Shown in pieces: positions 1-10,224 of a stretch of DNA of 64,000 bases (positions are counted from its first letter, which is position 1; each line of letters begins with the position of its first letter). Location: NCBI RefSeq assembly GCF_014203835.1, contig NZ_JACHJW010000001.1, positions 1,116,001-1,180,000 on the forward strand, in the 5' to 3' direction. A program made the translations under genes and the position numbers. Origin of the DNA: Micromonospora polyrhachis. GTDB taxonomy: Bacteria; Actinomycetota; Actinomycetes; Mycobacteriales; Micromonosporaceae. The notes beneath the pieces are model-generated. The model had not been told where the DNA came from and did no database searches. It worked only from the letters and a program-made list of their open reading frames with translations.

Positions 1-270
1 TTGTTGTCATACCGTCAGACCCCGGGTCCTTCCGAAACTCATCGGCGGTGCGCCAAGAAATTTTCGGCAATCGTCTCTTGTGCCGTGGCCCCGGCACACG
101 AGCCCGCGCTCTGCGGCGTCTGGGCGCACGACCCTGCCGGCCATGGAGATCCGCACCGAAGTCGGCCACGGCACCCCACCGAAAACGTCATCGAAGGATC
201 GGCCCGGGAGGTCGTACGCGGCCGGACGGCGGGTCCGAGTTGCTCCTGGCGTGTCGGGTACGTTGAGCCG
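1..270. other. Upstream region of the first sigma gene
   Basis: The reading frame of the sigma factor stays open through this stretch, but its translation shows no family resemblance and the sigma fold begins only after the ATG at 271. I see no other gene here. A TACGTT hexamer at 259-264 lies six bases before that ATG and could be a -10 element of a leaderless transcript. Confidence 0.45.
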
Positions 271-1230
271 ATGAGCGGCGTGACGATCGCGGCCGACGAG
301 CCGGCTGAGCTGCGCCTGGAGGCATTCCGAGGCGAGCTGACCGGCTACTGCTACCGGATGCTCGGCTCGGCGTTCGAGGCCGAGGACGCCGTACAGGACA
401 CGATGGTCCGGGCCTGGCGCGGCCTCGGCCGGTTCGAGGGCCGGGCAGCGCTCCGGTCCTGGTTGTACCGGATCGCGACCAACGTCTGCCTCACCATGCT
501 CGGCAGCGCGCAGCGGCGCGCCCGCCCGATGGATCTCGGCCCGGCCGGCTCCGCCCGGTCCGCACCCGGCCAGCCGCTGCCGGAGAAGGTGTGGGTGGGT
601 CCCATCCCGGACGCGCTGGTCGCCGCCGGCGACCCGGCCGAGGTGGCCGTCGCCCGGGAGTCCATCCGGCTCGCCTTCGTCGCGGCGCTCCAGCACCTGC
701 CGGCACGGCAGCGAGCGGTGCTGATCCTGCGGGATGTGCTCGCCTGGTCGGCCGCCGAGGTGGCCGAGCTCCTCGACACGTCGGTCGCCTCCGTCAACAG
801 CGCCCTCCAGCGGGCCCGCGCCGCGCTGGCCGACGCCGACCTCGGTGGGGACACCCTGCGCCGGATGGACCCGGACCAGTCCGAGTTGCTGGAGCGCTAC
901 GTCAGGGCGTTCGAGGGGTACGACATCGCCGCGCTCACGTCACTGCTGCACGAGGACGTCACGCTGAACATGCCGCCGCTGCCGCTGTGGCTGCGCGGGC
1001 CCGCCGACATCCGGGAGTGGATGCTCGGCACCGGCTGCGGGTGCCGCGGCTCCCGCCTGGTGCCCACCGTGGTGAACGGAACGCCCGCGTTCGGCCAGTA
1101 CCGCACGACCGGACCGTGGGCGCTCATCGTCCTGGAAATCTCGGCCGGCCGGATCCGCACGATCACCAACTTCCTCGACGTGGAGCGACTGTTCCCGCTG
1201 GTCGGCCTCCCGATGCGGTTCGAGGGCTGA
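271..1230 (+). CDS. ECF sigma-70 factor with SnoaL-like C-terminal domain
   Basis: A transcription initiation factor of the long ECF type (about 319 aa). Region 2 is seen at about residues 15-85 (AEDAVQDTMVRAWR, then RSWLYRIATNVCL). Region 4 is at about 140-195 (LPARQRAVLILRD, then AEVAELLDTSVASVNSALQRA). A SnoaL-like domain of about 120 residues follows. In this type the tail usually modulates sigma activity without a classical anti-sigma factor. I chose the ATG at 271 because the fold starts there, although the frame is open to the window edge. There is no Shine-Dalgarno sequence, but TACGTT ends six bases upstream. The gene is convergent with the dedA-like gene, only eight bases apart. No target promoter could be assigned. 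Confidence 0.85.
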   Translation: MSGVTIAADEPAELRLEAFRGELTGYCYRMLGSAFEAEDAVQDTMVRAWRGLGRFEGRAALRSWLYRIATNVCLTMLGSAQRRARPMDLGPAGSARSAPGQPLPEKVWVGPIPDALVAAGDPAEVAVARESIRLAFVAALQHLPARQRAVLILRDVLAWSAAEVAELLDTSVASVNSALQRARAALADADLGGDTLRRMDPDQSELLERYVRAFEGYDIAALTSLLHEDVTLNMPPLPLWLRGPADIREWMLGTGCGCRGSRLVPTVVNGTPAFGQYRTTGPWALIVLEISAGRIRTITNFLDVERLFPLVGLPMRFEG

Positions 1231-1238
1231 ATGCGGGC

Positions 1239-1877
1239 TCAGCCCCGCCCTGCTGTCACCAGTTCACGCTCGGAAGCCTCGACCCGGGCAGGCTCGGGAT
1301 CGGCTGGTCGGGCCGCGGCTCGCCGCTTCTCCACGGCGGCGTACAGGCCGGCCAGGATCATGCCGATCACCAATCCGAACACGGTTCCCAGCAGCGGCGA
1401 GTCGGCGAAGGTGGCGCCGCCCAGCCGACCCAGGCCAATCGCGTACGCGGCCCAGGCCGTGCTCGCCAGTGCGGTGAACAGCCGGAACCGACCCAGCGCC
1501 AGGGACACCGATCCGGCCGTCACGGCGGTGGCGGTGCGCCCGTACGGGAGGAACCGGCCAACCAGGATGGCCACTCCCCCGTACCGCAGCAGCGCCCGTT
1601 CCGCCTTTCCCCTGGCCTCCGCCAGCCGGCCGTTCGCCACGTGGAAGCCCGCCTTCCGGCCGAGCAGATACGAGATCCGGTCACCGGCGATCCCGCCGGC
1701 GACCACAGCCGTGGCCAGTGCGACGAGGTTCGGTGAGCCGGTCGCCGACATCGCGCCCAGGCCGATCACCATGACCTCGGACGGCATGACCGGGATGAAC
1801 CCGTCGATCGTGACGGCCACGAAGACGATCAGGTAGAGCCACGGTGAGGAGAGCAACGGCATCAGGTGGTCCAGCAT
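1239..1877 (-). CDS. DedA family membrane protein
   Basis: An integral membrane protein of about 212 aa of the DedA/SNARE-associated family, whose members act as lipid scramblases or proton-dependent transporters needed for envelope homeostasis. The family signs are an N-terminal re-entrant segment containing the acidic residue of PVMPSEVMV, and the motif GRFLPYGRTAT in the middle. Four to five hydrophobic segments follow, and the tail is charged. I start at the ATG at 1877, because GGAGGGG lies nine bases upstream; the open frame runs further to 2018 but adds no recognisable sequence. It converges with the sigma gene. The exact substrate cannot be read from the sequence. Confidence 0.85.
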   Translation of the reverse strand: MLDHLMPLLSSPWLYLIVFVAVTIDGFIPVMPSEVMVIGLGAMSATGSPNLVALATAVVAGGIAGDRISYLLGRKAGFHVANGRLAEARGKAERALLRYGGVAILVGRFLPYGRTATAVTAGSVSLALGRFRLFTALASTAWAAYAIGLGRLGGATFADSPLLGTVFGLVIGMILAGLYAAVEKRRAAARPADPEPARVEASERELVTAGRG

Positions 1878-2151
1878 CGTCGTTGTCCCCTCCTCCATCG
1901 GTTGGCTGCCGTCAACGCTACGGATCCTGACGGCGCCACACGATAGTGCGAGCCCGTCGATTGGGGGTGGGGACAGCACCACCCCCGGGTCACGCCGGAA
2001 CGTAGCGAACTCCCCCACAGAACGCGTAGCTACGCCGCAGGCAGCACCTTCCTCAAGAACGCCGGTGCGGGGATCTACACCGCCCAGATCGGGACCGATA
2101 GGCCGCTCACGGGCAGACCCAAAGCGGGTTCAGATCCTGGTGGGCACATGT

Positions 2152-3828
<1,677 letters not shown>

Positions 3829-3902
3829 GGAGGGTCACCTCGGGGTGCTCCGGGCCACCGGCCGTGCCGGCCGCTGGCCCAGAGCGGGACGGAGTCGGTG
3901 GT

Positions 3903-5540
3903 TCAGGCGTGGTCGGGTGCGGGAATCTCACGCAGGTGACCGCCGTCGAGGCGGAGCCACCGCTGCACACCGATATCGGTGAGGAACCGTTCATCGTGGC
4001 TGACCACCACGAACGCACCCCGATAGGCGGTAAGGGCGCTTTCCAGTTGGCCCACGCTGACCAGGTCGAGGTTGTTGGTGGGTTCGTCGAGCAGCAGCAG
4101 GTGGGGTGCCGGTTGGGCGTAGAGGACACAGGCGAGGGTGGCGCGCAGCCGTTCGCCGCCGGAGAGCACACCGGCCGGGAGATGGGCCCGGACACCGCGG
4201 AACAGGAACCGGGCGAGCAGGTTCATCCGTTGCGCCGGCGGCCGGTCGGGAGCGTACGCGGCGAAGTTCTCCGCCACCGTCCGGTCGAGATCCAGCAGGT
4301 CCAGGCGTTGCGACAGGTACGCGACGCGGCCGTCGGCGCGGTGCACCTGCCCGGCGTCCGGGGCGAGGTCACCCTGCAACAGGCGCAGCAGGGTGGACTT
4401 CCCGGCACCGTTGGGGCCGGTCAGCGCGATCCGCTCGGGTCCCCGGATGGTCAGGTCGACACCGTCGGTGGCGAAGACGGCCCGGTCGCCGTGGTGGACC
4501 TGCATCCGCTCGCCGGCAACCACCGTACGGCCGGCGGGGACGCTGGTGTCGGGCAGGTCCAGGGTCAGGGCCTGGTCGTCGCGCAGTGTCCGACTGGCCT
4601 CGTCGAGCCGGGCCTGGGCCTTGCCGACCCGGTCGGCGTGTGCCTGCTGTGCCCTGCCGGCCGACTCCTGGGCGCTGCGCTTGAGCCCACCGGCGACGAT
4701 GCGGGCCAGGCCGGCGTTGCCGAGGTTGCGGGCCGCGTTGCTGGCGCGGCGTTCGGCTCGCTCGCGGGCCTGCTGCATCTCCCGCTTCTCCCGCTTCACA
4801 TCCTGCTCGGCGCTGCGCACGGTCCGCTCCGCCGCCTCACGTGCCGCACGCACCGCCTCCTCGTACGCGGTGAAGTTCCCGCCGAACAGGCGCACCTCGA
4901 CACGGTCGAGTTCGGCGACCCGGTCCATCCGGTCCAGCAGGGCCCGATCATGGCTGACCACCAGCAGACACCCGGACCAGCCCTCCAGTACCTCGTACAG
5001 CCGGTGCCGTGCGTCGATGTCGAGGTTGTTGGTCGGTTCATCCAGCAGCAGCACATCCGGACGCCTGAGCAGCTGCGCCGCCAGGCCGAGGGACACCACC
5101 TGCCCGCCGCTGAGCGTGTGCAGGTGGCGCTCCAACGCCACGTCACCGAGGCCCAGCCGGTCGAGTTCGGCGCGGCTACGCTCCTCCACGTCCCAGTCGT
5201 CGCCGACAGCCGTGAAGTGCTCCTCCGCCGCGTCACCCGCCTCGATGGCGCGCAGTGCCGCCAGTACCGCATCGATCCCGAGCACCTGCGCAACGGTCAG
5301 GTCACCGGCCAACGGCAGGTCCTGCGGCAGGTAGCCGAGGACACCCTCGACCGTCACGCTGCCACCCGTCGGAGTGAGGTCGCCCGCGATCAGGCGGAGC
5401 AGGGTCGTCTTGCCGGCGCCGTTCGAGGCGACCAGGCCCGTACGGCCGGGCGGCACGGTAAAGGACAGATCCCGGAAGACCGGAGTGTCGTCCGGCCAGG
5501 AAAAGGACAGGTTCGTACACACAATGCAGACGTCAGACAT
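3903..5540 (-). CDS. ABC-F ATPase, second copy of the pair
   Basis: A 545-aa ABC-F twin ATPase. Domain 1 has Walker A SNGAGKTT near residue 40, signature LSGGQVVSLGLA and Walker B VLLLDEPTNNLD. The interdomain linker is long, helical, charged and arginine/alanine-rich. Domain 2 has GPNGAGKST, LSGGERLRATLA and LLLLDEPTNNLD. Proteins of this type bind the ribosomal E site and can confer resistance to drugs acting at the peptidyl transferase centre. I start at the ATG at 5540; the frame is open a further twelve codons, but the family sequence starts here. Its mRNA has a roughly 190-base leader carrying a short ORF and hairpins, which fits attenuation control. The neighbour 3' of it is another ABC-F gene. 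Confidence 0.85.
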   Translation of the reverse strand: MSDVCIVCTNLSFSWPDDTPVFRDLSFTVPPGRTGLVASNGAGKTTLLRLIAGDLTPTGGSVTVEGVLGYLPQDLPLAGDLTVAQVLGIDAVLAALRAIEAGDAAEEHFTAVGDDWDVEERSRAELDRLGLGDVALERHLHTLSGGQVVSLGLAAQLLRRPDVLLLDEPTNNLDIDARHRLYEVLEGWSGCLLVVSHDRALLDRMDRVAELDRVEVRLFGGNFTAYEEAVRAAREAAERTVRSAEQDVKREKREMQQARERAERRASNAARNLGNAGLARIVAGGLKRSAQESAGRAQQAHADRVGKAQARLDEASRTLRDDQALTLDLPDTSVPAGRTVVAGERMQVHHGDRAVFATDGVDLTIRGPERIALTGPNGAGKSTLLRLLQGDLAPDAGQVHRADGRVAYLSQRLDLLDLDRTVAENFAAYAPDRPPAQRMNLLARFLFRGVRAHLPAGVLSGGERLRATLACVLYAQPAPHLLLLDEPTNNLDLVSVGQLESALTAYRGAFVVVSHDERFLTDIGVQRWLRLDGGHLREIPAPDHA

Positions 5541-5738
5541 CGGGAGAAACCCTTGGGGAGAAAGCCGGGGACGCAACAGACACCCCGGTCAGGCAGACAG
5601 GGCTACGACAAGACAGGCCGCCGGCGGTGCAGGCCGGTAGGCGGCGGGGCCGCTCACCCCGAGATGTCGTCGTCCCCCGTCACCATGATCGCTCCCTCGC
5701 GTCCTCATCGCGGTCTCTCGCCGCGCGGCACTAGCCTA
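5541..5738 (-). promoter_or_regulatory. Structured leader of the ABC-F operon
   Basis: Upstream of the ABC-F start I see a candidate -10 TAGGCT (5733-5738), a ten-codon ORF, a GC-rich block with GCCGCC pairing with GGCGGC, and a perfect hairpin CCGGGG/CCCCGG (arms 5565-5570 and 5583-5588, 12-base loop) close to the start codon. Leader-peptide attenuation is known for many ABC-F resistance genes. That it operates here is inference. Confidence 0.45.
5654..5686 (-). CDS. Leader peptide ORF, MVTGDDDISG
   Basis: A ten-codon ORF reading MVTGDDDISG and ending in TGA, located 114 bases before the ABC-F start codon on the same strand. It has a purine-rich ribosome binding site (GAGGGAG) about six bases before the ATG. 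Position, size and the hairpins that follow fit a drug-sensing leader peptide whose stalling would open the downstream gene. The acidic run GDDD is unusual, and I know no homologue. It may also be chance. Confidence 0.4.
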   Translation of the reverse strand: MVTGDDDISG

Positions 5739-6116
5739 ACAACTTCCTGGGTGCCACCGGCACGGCAACCGCCTCGCGCCCAGGGGTGACCGATGGGTCG
5801 CGTCCTGCGCGACCGGCGGCCGGCAACGGCAGCGCTGAACCTGGCGCTGTGATACGCCTTTGCCGTTCGGGCTGGGCGCGGTCAGGCACAGGCCGGTCGC
5901 GGTGACGGTGGGCGTCCGCCGAGCTATCGCCCACACCGAGCGGTTCGTCGGCGCCGCACGTCGCGAGGTTCCCCCGCCCAGTACGCTCCCCTGCAACCGG
6001 CGAGGATCACACCAGGCACTGAAAACGCCGCCCTAACGGTCCCACCGCCCCGCCGTCGATCTCATCCACGAACGGTTTGCAGCACGTCGGTGGCGGCCCG
6101 CAGAGGGCGACCGCTC
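5739..6116. other. Gene-free stretch
   Basis: This lies between the 3' end of the WYL regulator gene and the promoter of the ABC-F pair. No open frame here resembles a protein and I find no strong hairpin or repeat. It should hold the -35 region and any activator site of the ABC-F promoter. Confidence 0.4.
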
Positions 6117-7094
6117 TCAGGATGGCAGTCCGTAGCGGGTGGCGATCGCGGCGGCGCGGTTACGCAGGGAGGTGCGCAGCCACTGGGGCGCCAGGGCTTC
6201 CGCGTTCGTGGCGAGCTGCCACAGCGCCCATTCGGCGTGTCGCGAATCCTGGAAGGTGACCTCCAGCCGCAGCCAGCCGTCTGCGTCGGTTTCTTCGGCG
6301 AGTACGGCCAGCGCGGTGCCCACCAGGTCTCCCCGCCGCGCCGGGTTCACCCGTACCAGCACGGTGACTTGGTCGTCGCCGCCGGTCCGAAACTGTGTGC
6401 TGCGTTCCTGCCAGGCCCGGTCCAGATCGACCCGGTCTGGTCGCTGTGCGGGTTCGGCGAGTTCCTTGGCGGCCACGAGCCGGGACAGCCGGTAGGTGCG
6501 GTCCGCGCCCGATCTCGTGGCCAGCAAGTAGCCCTGGTCGCGTACCGTGACCAGGCCGATCGGGTCCACCGTGCGCCACTTCGGGGTCTGGTTCACAGCC
6601 GCGTAGTGGATGCGCAGCTTGTGTCCGGCGAGCACCGCGCTTCGCACCTCGGCCATTATGGTGTCGGGCACCTCCTCGGCGGCCAGCCGGCGCGAGAGGA
6701 GGTCGATCTCCGGGTCGATGAGCAATCGCTGGGCCGCGCCGGCTGCGGTGGCCCGATAGCTTTCGGGCAGCGCCTCGACCACCTTGCGCATGGCCGAAGC
6801 GAGCGCCGAGCCGAGACCGAATGCCCGCGCGCCGCTCCGCGATCCGGCGACCAGCAGGGCGAGCGCTTCGTCGTGGTTCAGTCCGGTGAGTTCGGTCTGA
6901 AAACCGGGCAACAATGCGAAACCGCCGTGCCGACCGCGTTCGGCGTAGACCGGAACACCGGCTGTGGACAGCGCCTCGATGTCGCGGAGCACCGTGCGAG
7001 TGGACACCTCCAGCTCACGGGCCAGCGTGTCCGCAGTCAACCGGCCACGCTGGCGGAGCAGTAGCACCAGCGAAACCAACCGGTCAGCACGCAT
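6117..7094 (-). CDS. WYL-domain transcriptional regulator
   Basis: A 325-aa regulator of the YafY/DeoR-like type. An HTH_11 helix-turn-helix covers residues 1-60 (LTADTLARELEVSTRTVLRDIEAL). A middle helical part follows, then a WYL region around 145-215 (IHYAAVN, then RTVDPIGLVTVRDQGYLLATR) and a C-terminal WCX-like extension. WYL proteins sense ligands such as nucleic acids or small molecules. The start codon is preceded by TAAGGT six bases upstream and no ribosome binding site, so the mRNA may be leaderless. A perfect palindrome at 7115-7133 overlaps its promoter, which suggests autorepression and control of the divergent RidA gene. Confidence 0.85.
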   Translation of the reverse strand: MRADRLVSLVLLLRQRGRLTADTLARELEVSTRTVLRDIEALSTAGVPVYAERGRHGGFALLPGFQTELTGLNHDEALALLVAGSRSGARAFGLGSALASAMRKVVEALPESYRATAAGAAQRLLIDPEIDLLSRRLAAEEVPDTIMAEVRSAVLAGHKLRIHYAAVNQTPKWRTVDPIGLVTVRDQGYLLATRSGADRTYRLSRLVAAKELAEPAQRPDRVDLDRAWQERSTQFRTGGDDQVTVLVRVNPARRGDLVGTALAVLAEETDADGWLRLEVTFQDSRHAEWALWQLATNAEALAPQWLRTSLRNRAAAIATRYGLPS

Positions 7095-7114
7095 CCGAGA
7101 ACCTTATCGAAATA

Positions 7115-7133
7115 CACGACACAGGATGTCGTG
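7115..7133. promoter_or_regulatory. Palindromic operator between WYL regulator and RidA gene
   Basis: A perfect inverted repeat CACGACA-N5-TGTCGTG. It lies just upstream of the candidate -10 TAAGGT (7101-7106) of the regulator and about 90 bases before the RidA start. It is the only clear dyad in the divergent region, so it is the best candidate site for the WYL protein. Confidence 0.6.
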
Positions 7134-7224
7134 ATTCGTTGGAAGGCTGATCAACACGACGTCAAGGATGGCGGCTACCGAGCCGATCGACGTCCGCACG
7201 CTCGATTGATCGAATGGAGCTGAT

Positions 7225-7626
7225 ATGGCGATGCAACGAACGGCAGTCAACCCGACAGCATGGTCGGTGGAGATGGGATTCAACCAGGGTGAGATCGTCT
7301 CCGGGCATAGCCGGACCCTGTACTGCTCCGGACAGACCGCGATGAGTGGCGACGGCAAGCCCCAGCATGACGGCGACATGGCGGCACAGTTGGCGCTGAG
7401 CCTCGACAACCTGGAGGCCGTGCTCGGCGAGGCTGGCATGTCCCTCGCGAACCTCGTCCGGCTCAACGTCTACACCACCGACGTCGACCTACTGTTCCCG
7501 CACTACCACGTGCTCGCGTCGCGGTTGGGTGCCGCCGGGGTGGCACCGACCACCACGATGCTCGGCGTGACACGACTGGCGATCCCCGGCCAGATGGTCG
7601 AACTCGAGGGAACCGCCGTCGCGTAG
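7225..7626 (+). CDS. RidA/YjgF family protein
   Basis: A 133-aa protein of the RidA (YjgF/YER057c/UK114) family. Members hydrolyse reactive enamine/imine intermediates made by PLP enzymes or act as related deaminases. Family signs are LYCSGQTAMSGDG, the stretch NLEAVLGEAGMSLANLVRLNVYTTD, and the end PGQMVELEGTAVA. The catalytic arginine usually found near residue 105 in true RidA is replaced by the context TTTMLGVTRLA, so it may be a non-deaminating subgroup. A GGAG ribosome binding site precedes the ATG. It is divergent from a WYL regulator that probably controls it, and a strong hairpin follows it. Confidence 0.85.
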   Translation: MAMQRTAVNPTAWSVEMGFNQGEIVSGHSRTLYCSGQTAMSGDGKPQHDGDMAAQLALSLDNLEAVLGEAGMSLANLVRLNVYTTDVDLLFPHYHVLASRLGAAGVAPTTTMLGVTRLAIPGQMVELEGTAVA

Positions 7627-7642
7627 TACGGCCTCGCCGCCT

Positions 7643-7680
7643 CCGCTGCTCGTGCCGGTTGAAGCCGGCACGAGCAGCGG
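7643..7680 (+). terminator. Hairpin terminator after the RidA gene
   Basis: A perfect 16-bp stem (CCGCTGCTCGTGCCGG and its complement) with a six-base loop, starting 17 bases after the RidA stop codon. The following bases (AAACGGGTTGTT) hold no long U-run, so it may act as a GC-type terminator in either direction. Confidence 0.75.
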
Positions 7681-7843
7681 AAACGGGTTGTTCCGGTGTT
7701 CAAAGCTAGCCGAGTTACACAGCCTCGTGAACGTCGAGGACGACTTCGAAATGCTCTATACGACGCGATGGCAGACCACGGGGCCGAGCGAACCCGGACC
7801 CGGACTGGCGCGACGCGTCCCGGCACCCCTGTCCGACCGCCGC

Positions 7844-9139
7844 TCAGGACGCGAACGGGGGCTCACTGTCGGAGAACGCACCCAGCCAGGTCCGAATCGT
7901 CGTGATCTCGTCGTCGGAGAACGTCATCTCCGCGGCCTCGGCACGGCTGAGGACGTTACTGGCGAAGGCCTCACCGATCTCTACTCGGGTCGGCGGTGGC
8001 TGGCGATGCAAGGGGCACCCGCCGAAGGACGCCCCGCGCACGACGAACCCGACGGCACCGCGGCTGACGGGCAGTCCCTGATCCCGAAGCTGGTCTCGGG
8101 ACCAGCCAGTGCACTGGGTCAGGTTGAACCGGTGGGAATGGGCATAGTCCGATAGCGTCTGGTAGATCGCCGGCCACCACGACTGGGGCAGCCGCGGCAG
8201 GTCAAGCTGGTCAGCCAGGCGCTCGATGGGCTCGGGAAGCGCGCTGCGTTGGGGCAGGGTGGCGGCGGGCTCGGGGGCCAGGTGGCGGCTGGTATCCCAC
8301 AACAGGTGTTGCGACATCTGAAGGTTCGGCAAGTCCAGGCTTACCATGGCGCGGGCGAAACTGCCGAAACCAAACCAATTGCTGTCGCTCACCGAACGAC
8401 CCAACTGAGTCCGCAGCCGGGACGCGAGCGAAGCCATGTTCAAGGGCTCCAACGCCTCGTTGTATTCGCGGGTGACGACCGCCCGGAACGCGTCGTACGC
8501 CTCACTCTGGCCCGCTGCAGCGGCGTGGACGACACGTTCGTCGAACTCGGCGTCCACCTCGTTGTCCGCATCCCCGTCGAGATCGACCGACTCGCCCTGG
8601 ACCAGTGCCAGCAACTGATGGCTGTCAAGTACCTGGTCAGCGATCGCGGTAAAGGCCTCTGCCGCGTCAGCCGGTGACACGATCATGGTTCGTCGGTCAG
8701 AGCGGCGCAGCCTTTGCAGTAGCGGGGTCATGTCGGAGTCACCAGATGCGATGACGAACTCGTCGTAACGGGTGTCGACGGACAGAGCGTCGACGGCATC
8801 GACGACGATCCTGATGTCGGCTGCGTTCTTCGTCCCGCTGTAGCGGGGGCAGTCGATCACCTCGAAGCCGGCACGGACGAACCAGGGCCGGAACTTGGAG
8901 AAGAACAACCGTGTCTGCTCCCCAGCCGGGTCCGAGTGATAAACCCAGCCGGCGGGATTGAGGTAGCACCGTAGGAGCAACCAGCGGCGCGGCGCGTCTG
9001 TCGTCGGCATCGTCGCCAACCGCCGCAGCCACGCTCCCGGATCGCTTGCGAACTGGACCGCCACCTCCGGGTCCAGCTTGTAGAGCCCGCCGAAGACGTT
9101 GTCGAAGTCGAGGTAGAGCGCCGCTCGGACGTGACCCAT
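7844..9139 (-). CDS. NYN-domain (PIN-like ribonuclease) protein with C-terminal LOTUS-like region
   Basis: A 431-aa protein. Residues 1-180 form a NYN domain: acidic residues in LYLDFDNV near residue 11, KNAADIRIVVDA near 108 and ASGDSDMTPLLQ near 135 make the metal-binding site of a PIN-like nuclease. Around 225-290 a predicted winged-helix segment (EYNEALEPLNMASLASRL, then NWFGFGSFARAM) recalls OST-HTH/LOTUS RNA-binding modules that often follow NYN domains. The rest is unknown. RNA cleavage or processing is the likely activity; the target is unknown. There is no ribosome binding site, but TAGGTT ends six bases before the ATG, so the mRNA is probably leaderless. It is 129 bases from the cupin gene, on the same strand. 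Confidence 0.75.
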   Translation of the reverse strand: MGHVRAALYLDFDNVFGGLYKLDPEVAVQFASDPGAWLRRLATMPTTDAPRRWLLLRCYLNPAGWVYHSDPAGEQTRLFFSKFRPWFVRAGFEVIDCPRYSGTKNAADIRIVVDAVDALSVDTRYDEFVIASGDSDMTPLLQRLRRSDRRTMIVSPADAAEAFTAIADQVLDSHQLLALVQGESVDLDGDADNEVDAEFDERVVHAAAAGQSEAYDAFRAVVTREYNEALEPLNMASLASRLRTQLGRSVSDSNWFGFGSFARAMVSLDLPNLQMSQHLLWDTSRHLAPEPAATLPQRSALPEPIERLADQLDLPRLPQSWWPAIYQTLSDYAHSHRFNLTQCTGWSRDQLRDQGLPVSRGAVGFVVRGASFGGCPLHRQPPPTRVEIGEAFASNVLSRAEAAEMTFSDDEITTIRTWLGAFSDSEPPFAS

Positions 9140-9268
9140 GAGCGCAACCTACCAACGGACAACAAGTGTCGCCGTTACACCCCATGCCGAGCCGTCAGGT
9201 TCGGTCCGTCGCTGTCACGAACAGGCCCAGTGGCTGTGGCGGACGTTCCCCGCCGATATGGTCGCCAG

Positions 9269-9763
9269 TCAACGACGGGCGGCATCCCAGGCTGGGCTGC
9301 CCCGAAAGTACGTGTCGTACAACTCCTGCACCTCCAGCAGGCTCTCCGGCGGCACCTTGCCGTAGGCGATCCGCTCCAGGTGCCGGAAGTACTCGAACCG
9401 TTCAACGCCGGGGGTGATGACGATGAGGATGTCGGCGTTCTCGCCCGGGGCGGCGGCAAACGCGTGCGCCACGCCGGGCGGCACGATCACCAGGTCGCCG
9501 CGCCCGGCGGTGACGACCTGTTCACCGGAGAGCAGTTGCGCGGTGCCGTCCAGCAGGTAGAACAGTTCGGCCGAGTTGGCGTGGTGGTGCGGCCGGGCAC
9601 CGTCCGCGCCGCCGGTCAGCGTGACCCGCTGGGTGGAGAGTGCCCCACCGGTGGCACTGCTGTCGGCGAGCAGCCGGATCGTGGTCGGGGCGCGTCCCAC
9701 CACCTCGGCGTCCGCGTCACGGACGATGACGGATCGGTCGAAGTCGGGCGTGATCAGGGACAT
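9269..9763 (-). CDS. Cupin-domain protein
   Basis: A 164-aa single-domain cupin. Cupin motif 1 is visible as the histidine/glutamate set in ARPHHHANSAELFYLLDG, and motif 2 as GDLVIVPPGVAHAF, so a metal site with three His and one Glu is probably intact. Such proteins are dioxygenases, isomerases or sugar-binding proteins; no substrate can be assigned. A GGAG site lies six bases before the ATG. It starts 25 bases after the DUF4267 gene and is likely cotranscribed with it from the TetR-controlled promoter. Confidence 0.8.
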   Translation of the reverse strand: MSLITPDFDRSVIVRDADAEVVGRAPTTIRLLADSSATGGALSTQRVTLTGGADGARPHHHANSAELFYLLDGTAQLLSGEQVVTAGRGDLVIVPPGVAHAFAAAPGENADILIVITPGVERFEYFRHLERIAYGKVPPESLLEVQELYDTYFRGSPAWDAARR

Positions 9764-9788
9764 CGGTAACTCCAGTCGTCGGTTCGGG

Positions 9789-10160
9789 CTAGAGGGCGAA
9801 CAGCAGGACGGCGTCGAGCAGGACGACCACTGCGGTGGCGAAGTGGATGCCGAAGGCGACGGCCTTCGTGCCGCCGTGTCGCAGCACGACGACGGTGTCT
9901 CCCAACGGGTTGAGCGCGACGATCAGCATGTACCACGCGACCGCGTCGGCGGTGGTGAAAGCGATCAGCGCGAGCCCGAGCAGGCCATAGCTAAGGTCGC
10001 GCAGGCCCTTGATCGTGAGGTAGGCGGGGTCCCCGTCCGGTTTGGCCGGGACGCCGTAGCCGGCGGCCGAGGCCCGGGGCACCAGAAGGAACCGGGCTCC
10101 GATGAAGACACAGAAGAGGCTGAGGACGACGGCGAGCCCGTAGGCGACGACGCTGAGCAT
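9789..10160 (-). CDS. DUF4267 family small membrane protein
   Basis: A 123-aa membrane protein with about four hydrophobic helices, for example VAYGLAVVLSLFCVFIGARFLL at the N-terminus. The pattern of a conserved GLRDLSYGLLGLALI segment followed by HGG and a final helix matches DUF4267. Its function is not known. I start at the ATG at 10160, which has GGAG seven bases upstream; the frame is open to 10298 but would run through the operator region. It is the first gene of a two-gene unit with the cupin gene and is divergent from a TetR gene, a common arrangement for a repressor and its target. Confidence 0.75.
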   Translation of the reverse strand: MLSVVAYGLAVVLSLFCVFIGARFLLVPRASAAGYGVPAKPDGDPAYLTIKGLRDLSYGLLGLALIAFTTADAVAWYMLIVALNPLGDTVVVLRHGGTKAVAFGIHFATAVVVLLDAVLLFAL

Positions 10161-10174
10161 GTTCGACTCCAGTT

Positions 10175-10187
10175 CTAGCGCTGCTAG
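10175..10187. promoter_or_regulatory. TetR operator copy 1
   Basis: A perfect dyad CTAGC-GCT-GCTAG between the DUF4267 start and the TetR start. Its design, CTAGC-N3-GCTAG, is repeated 50 bp away at 10225-10237. A further GCTAGC lies at 10201-10206. Confidence 0.65.
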
Positions 10188-10224
10188 GTTCGGGAGCGAA
10201 GCTAGCATAGCCACGACAGGTTGG

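Noticed and set aside
1-270. N-terminal extension of the sigma factor to the window edge
   Set aside because: The open frame exists, but the added 90 residues are Arg/Pro/Gly-rich noise, and the fold starts at the ATG at 271.
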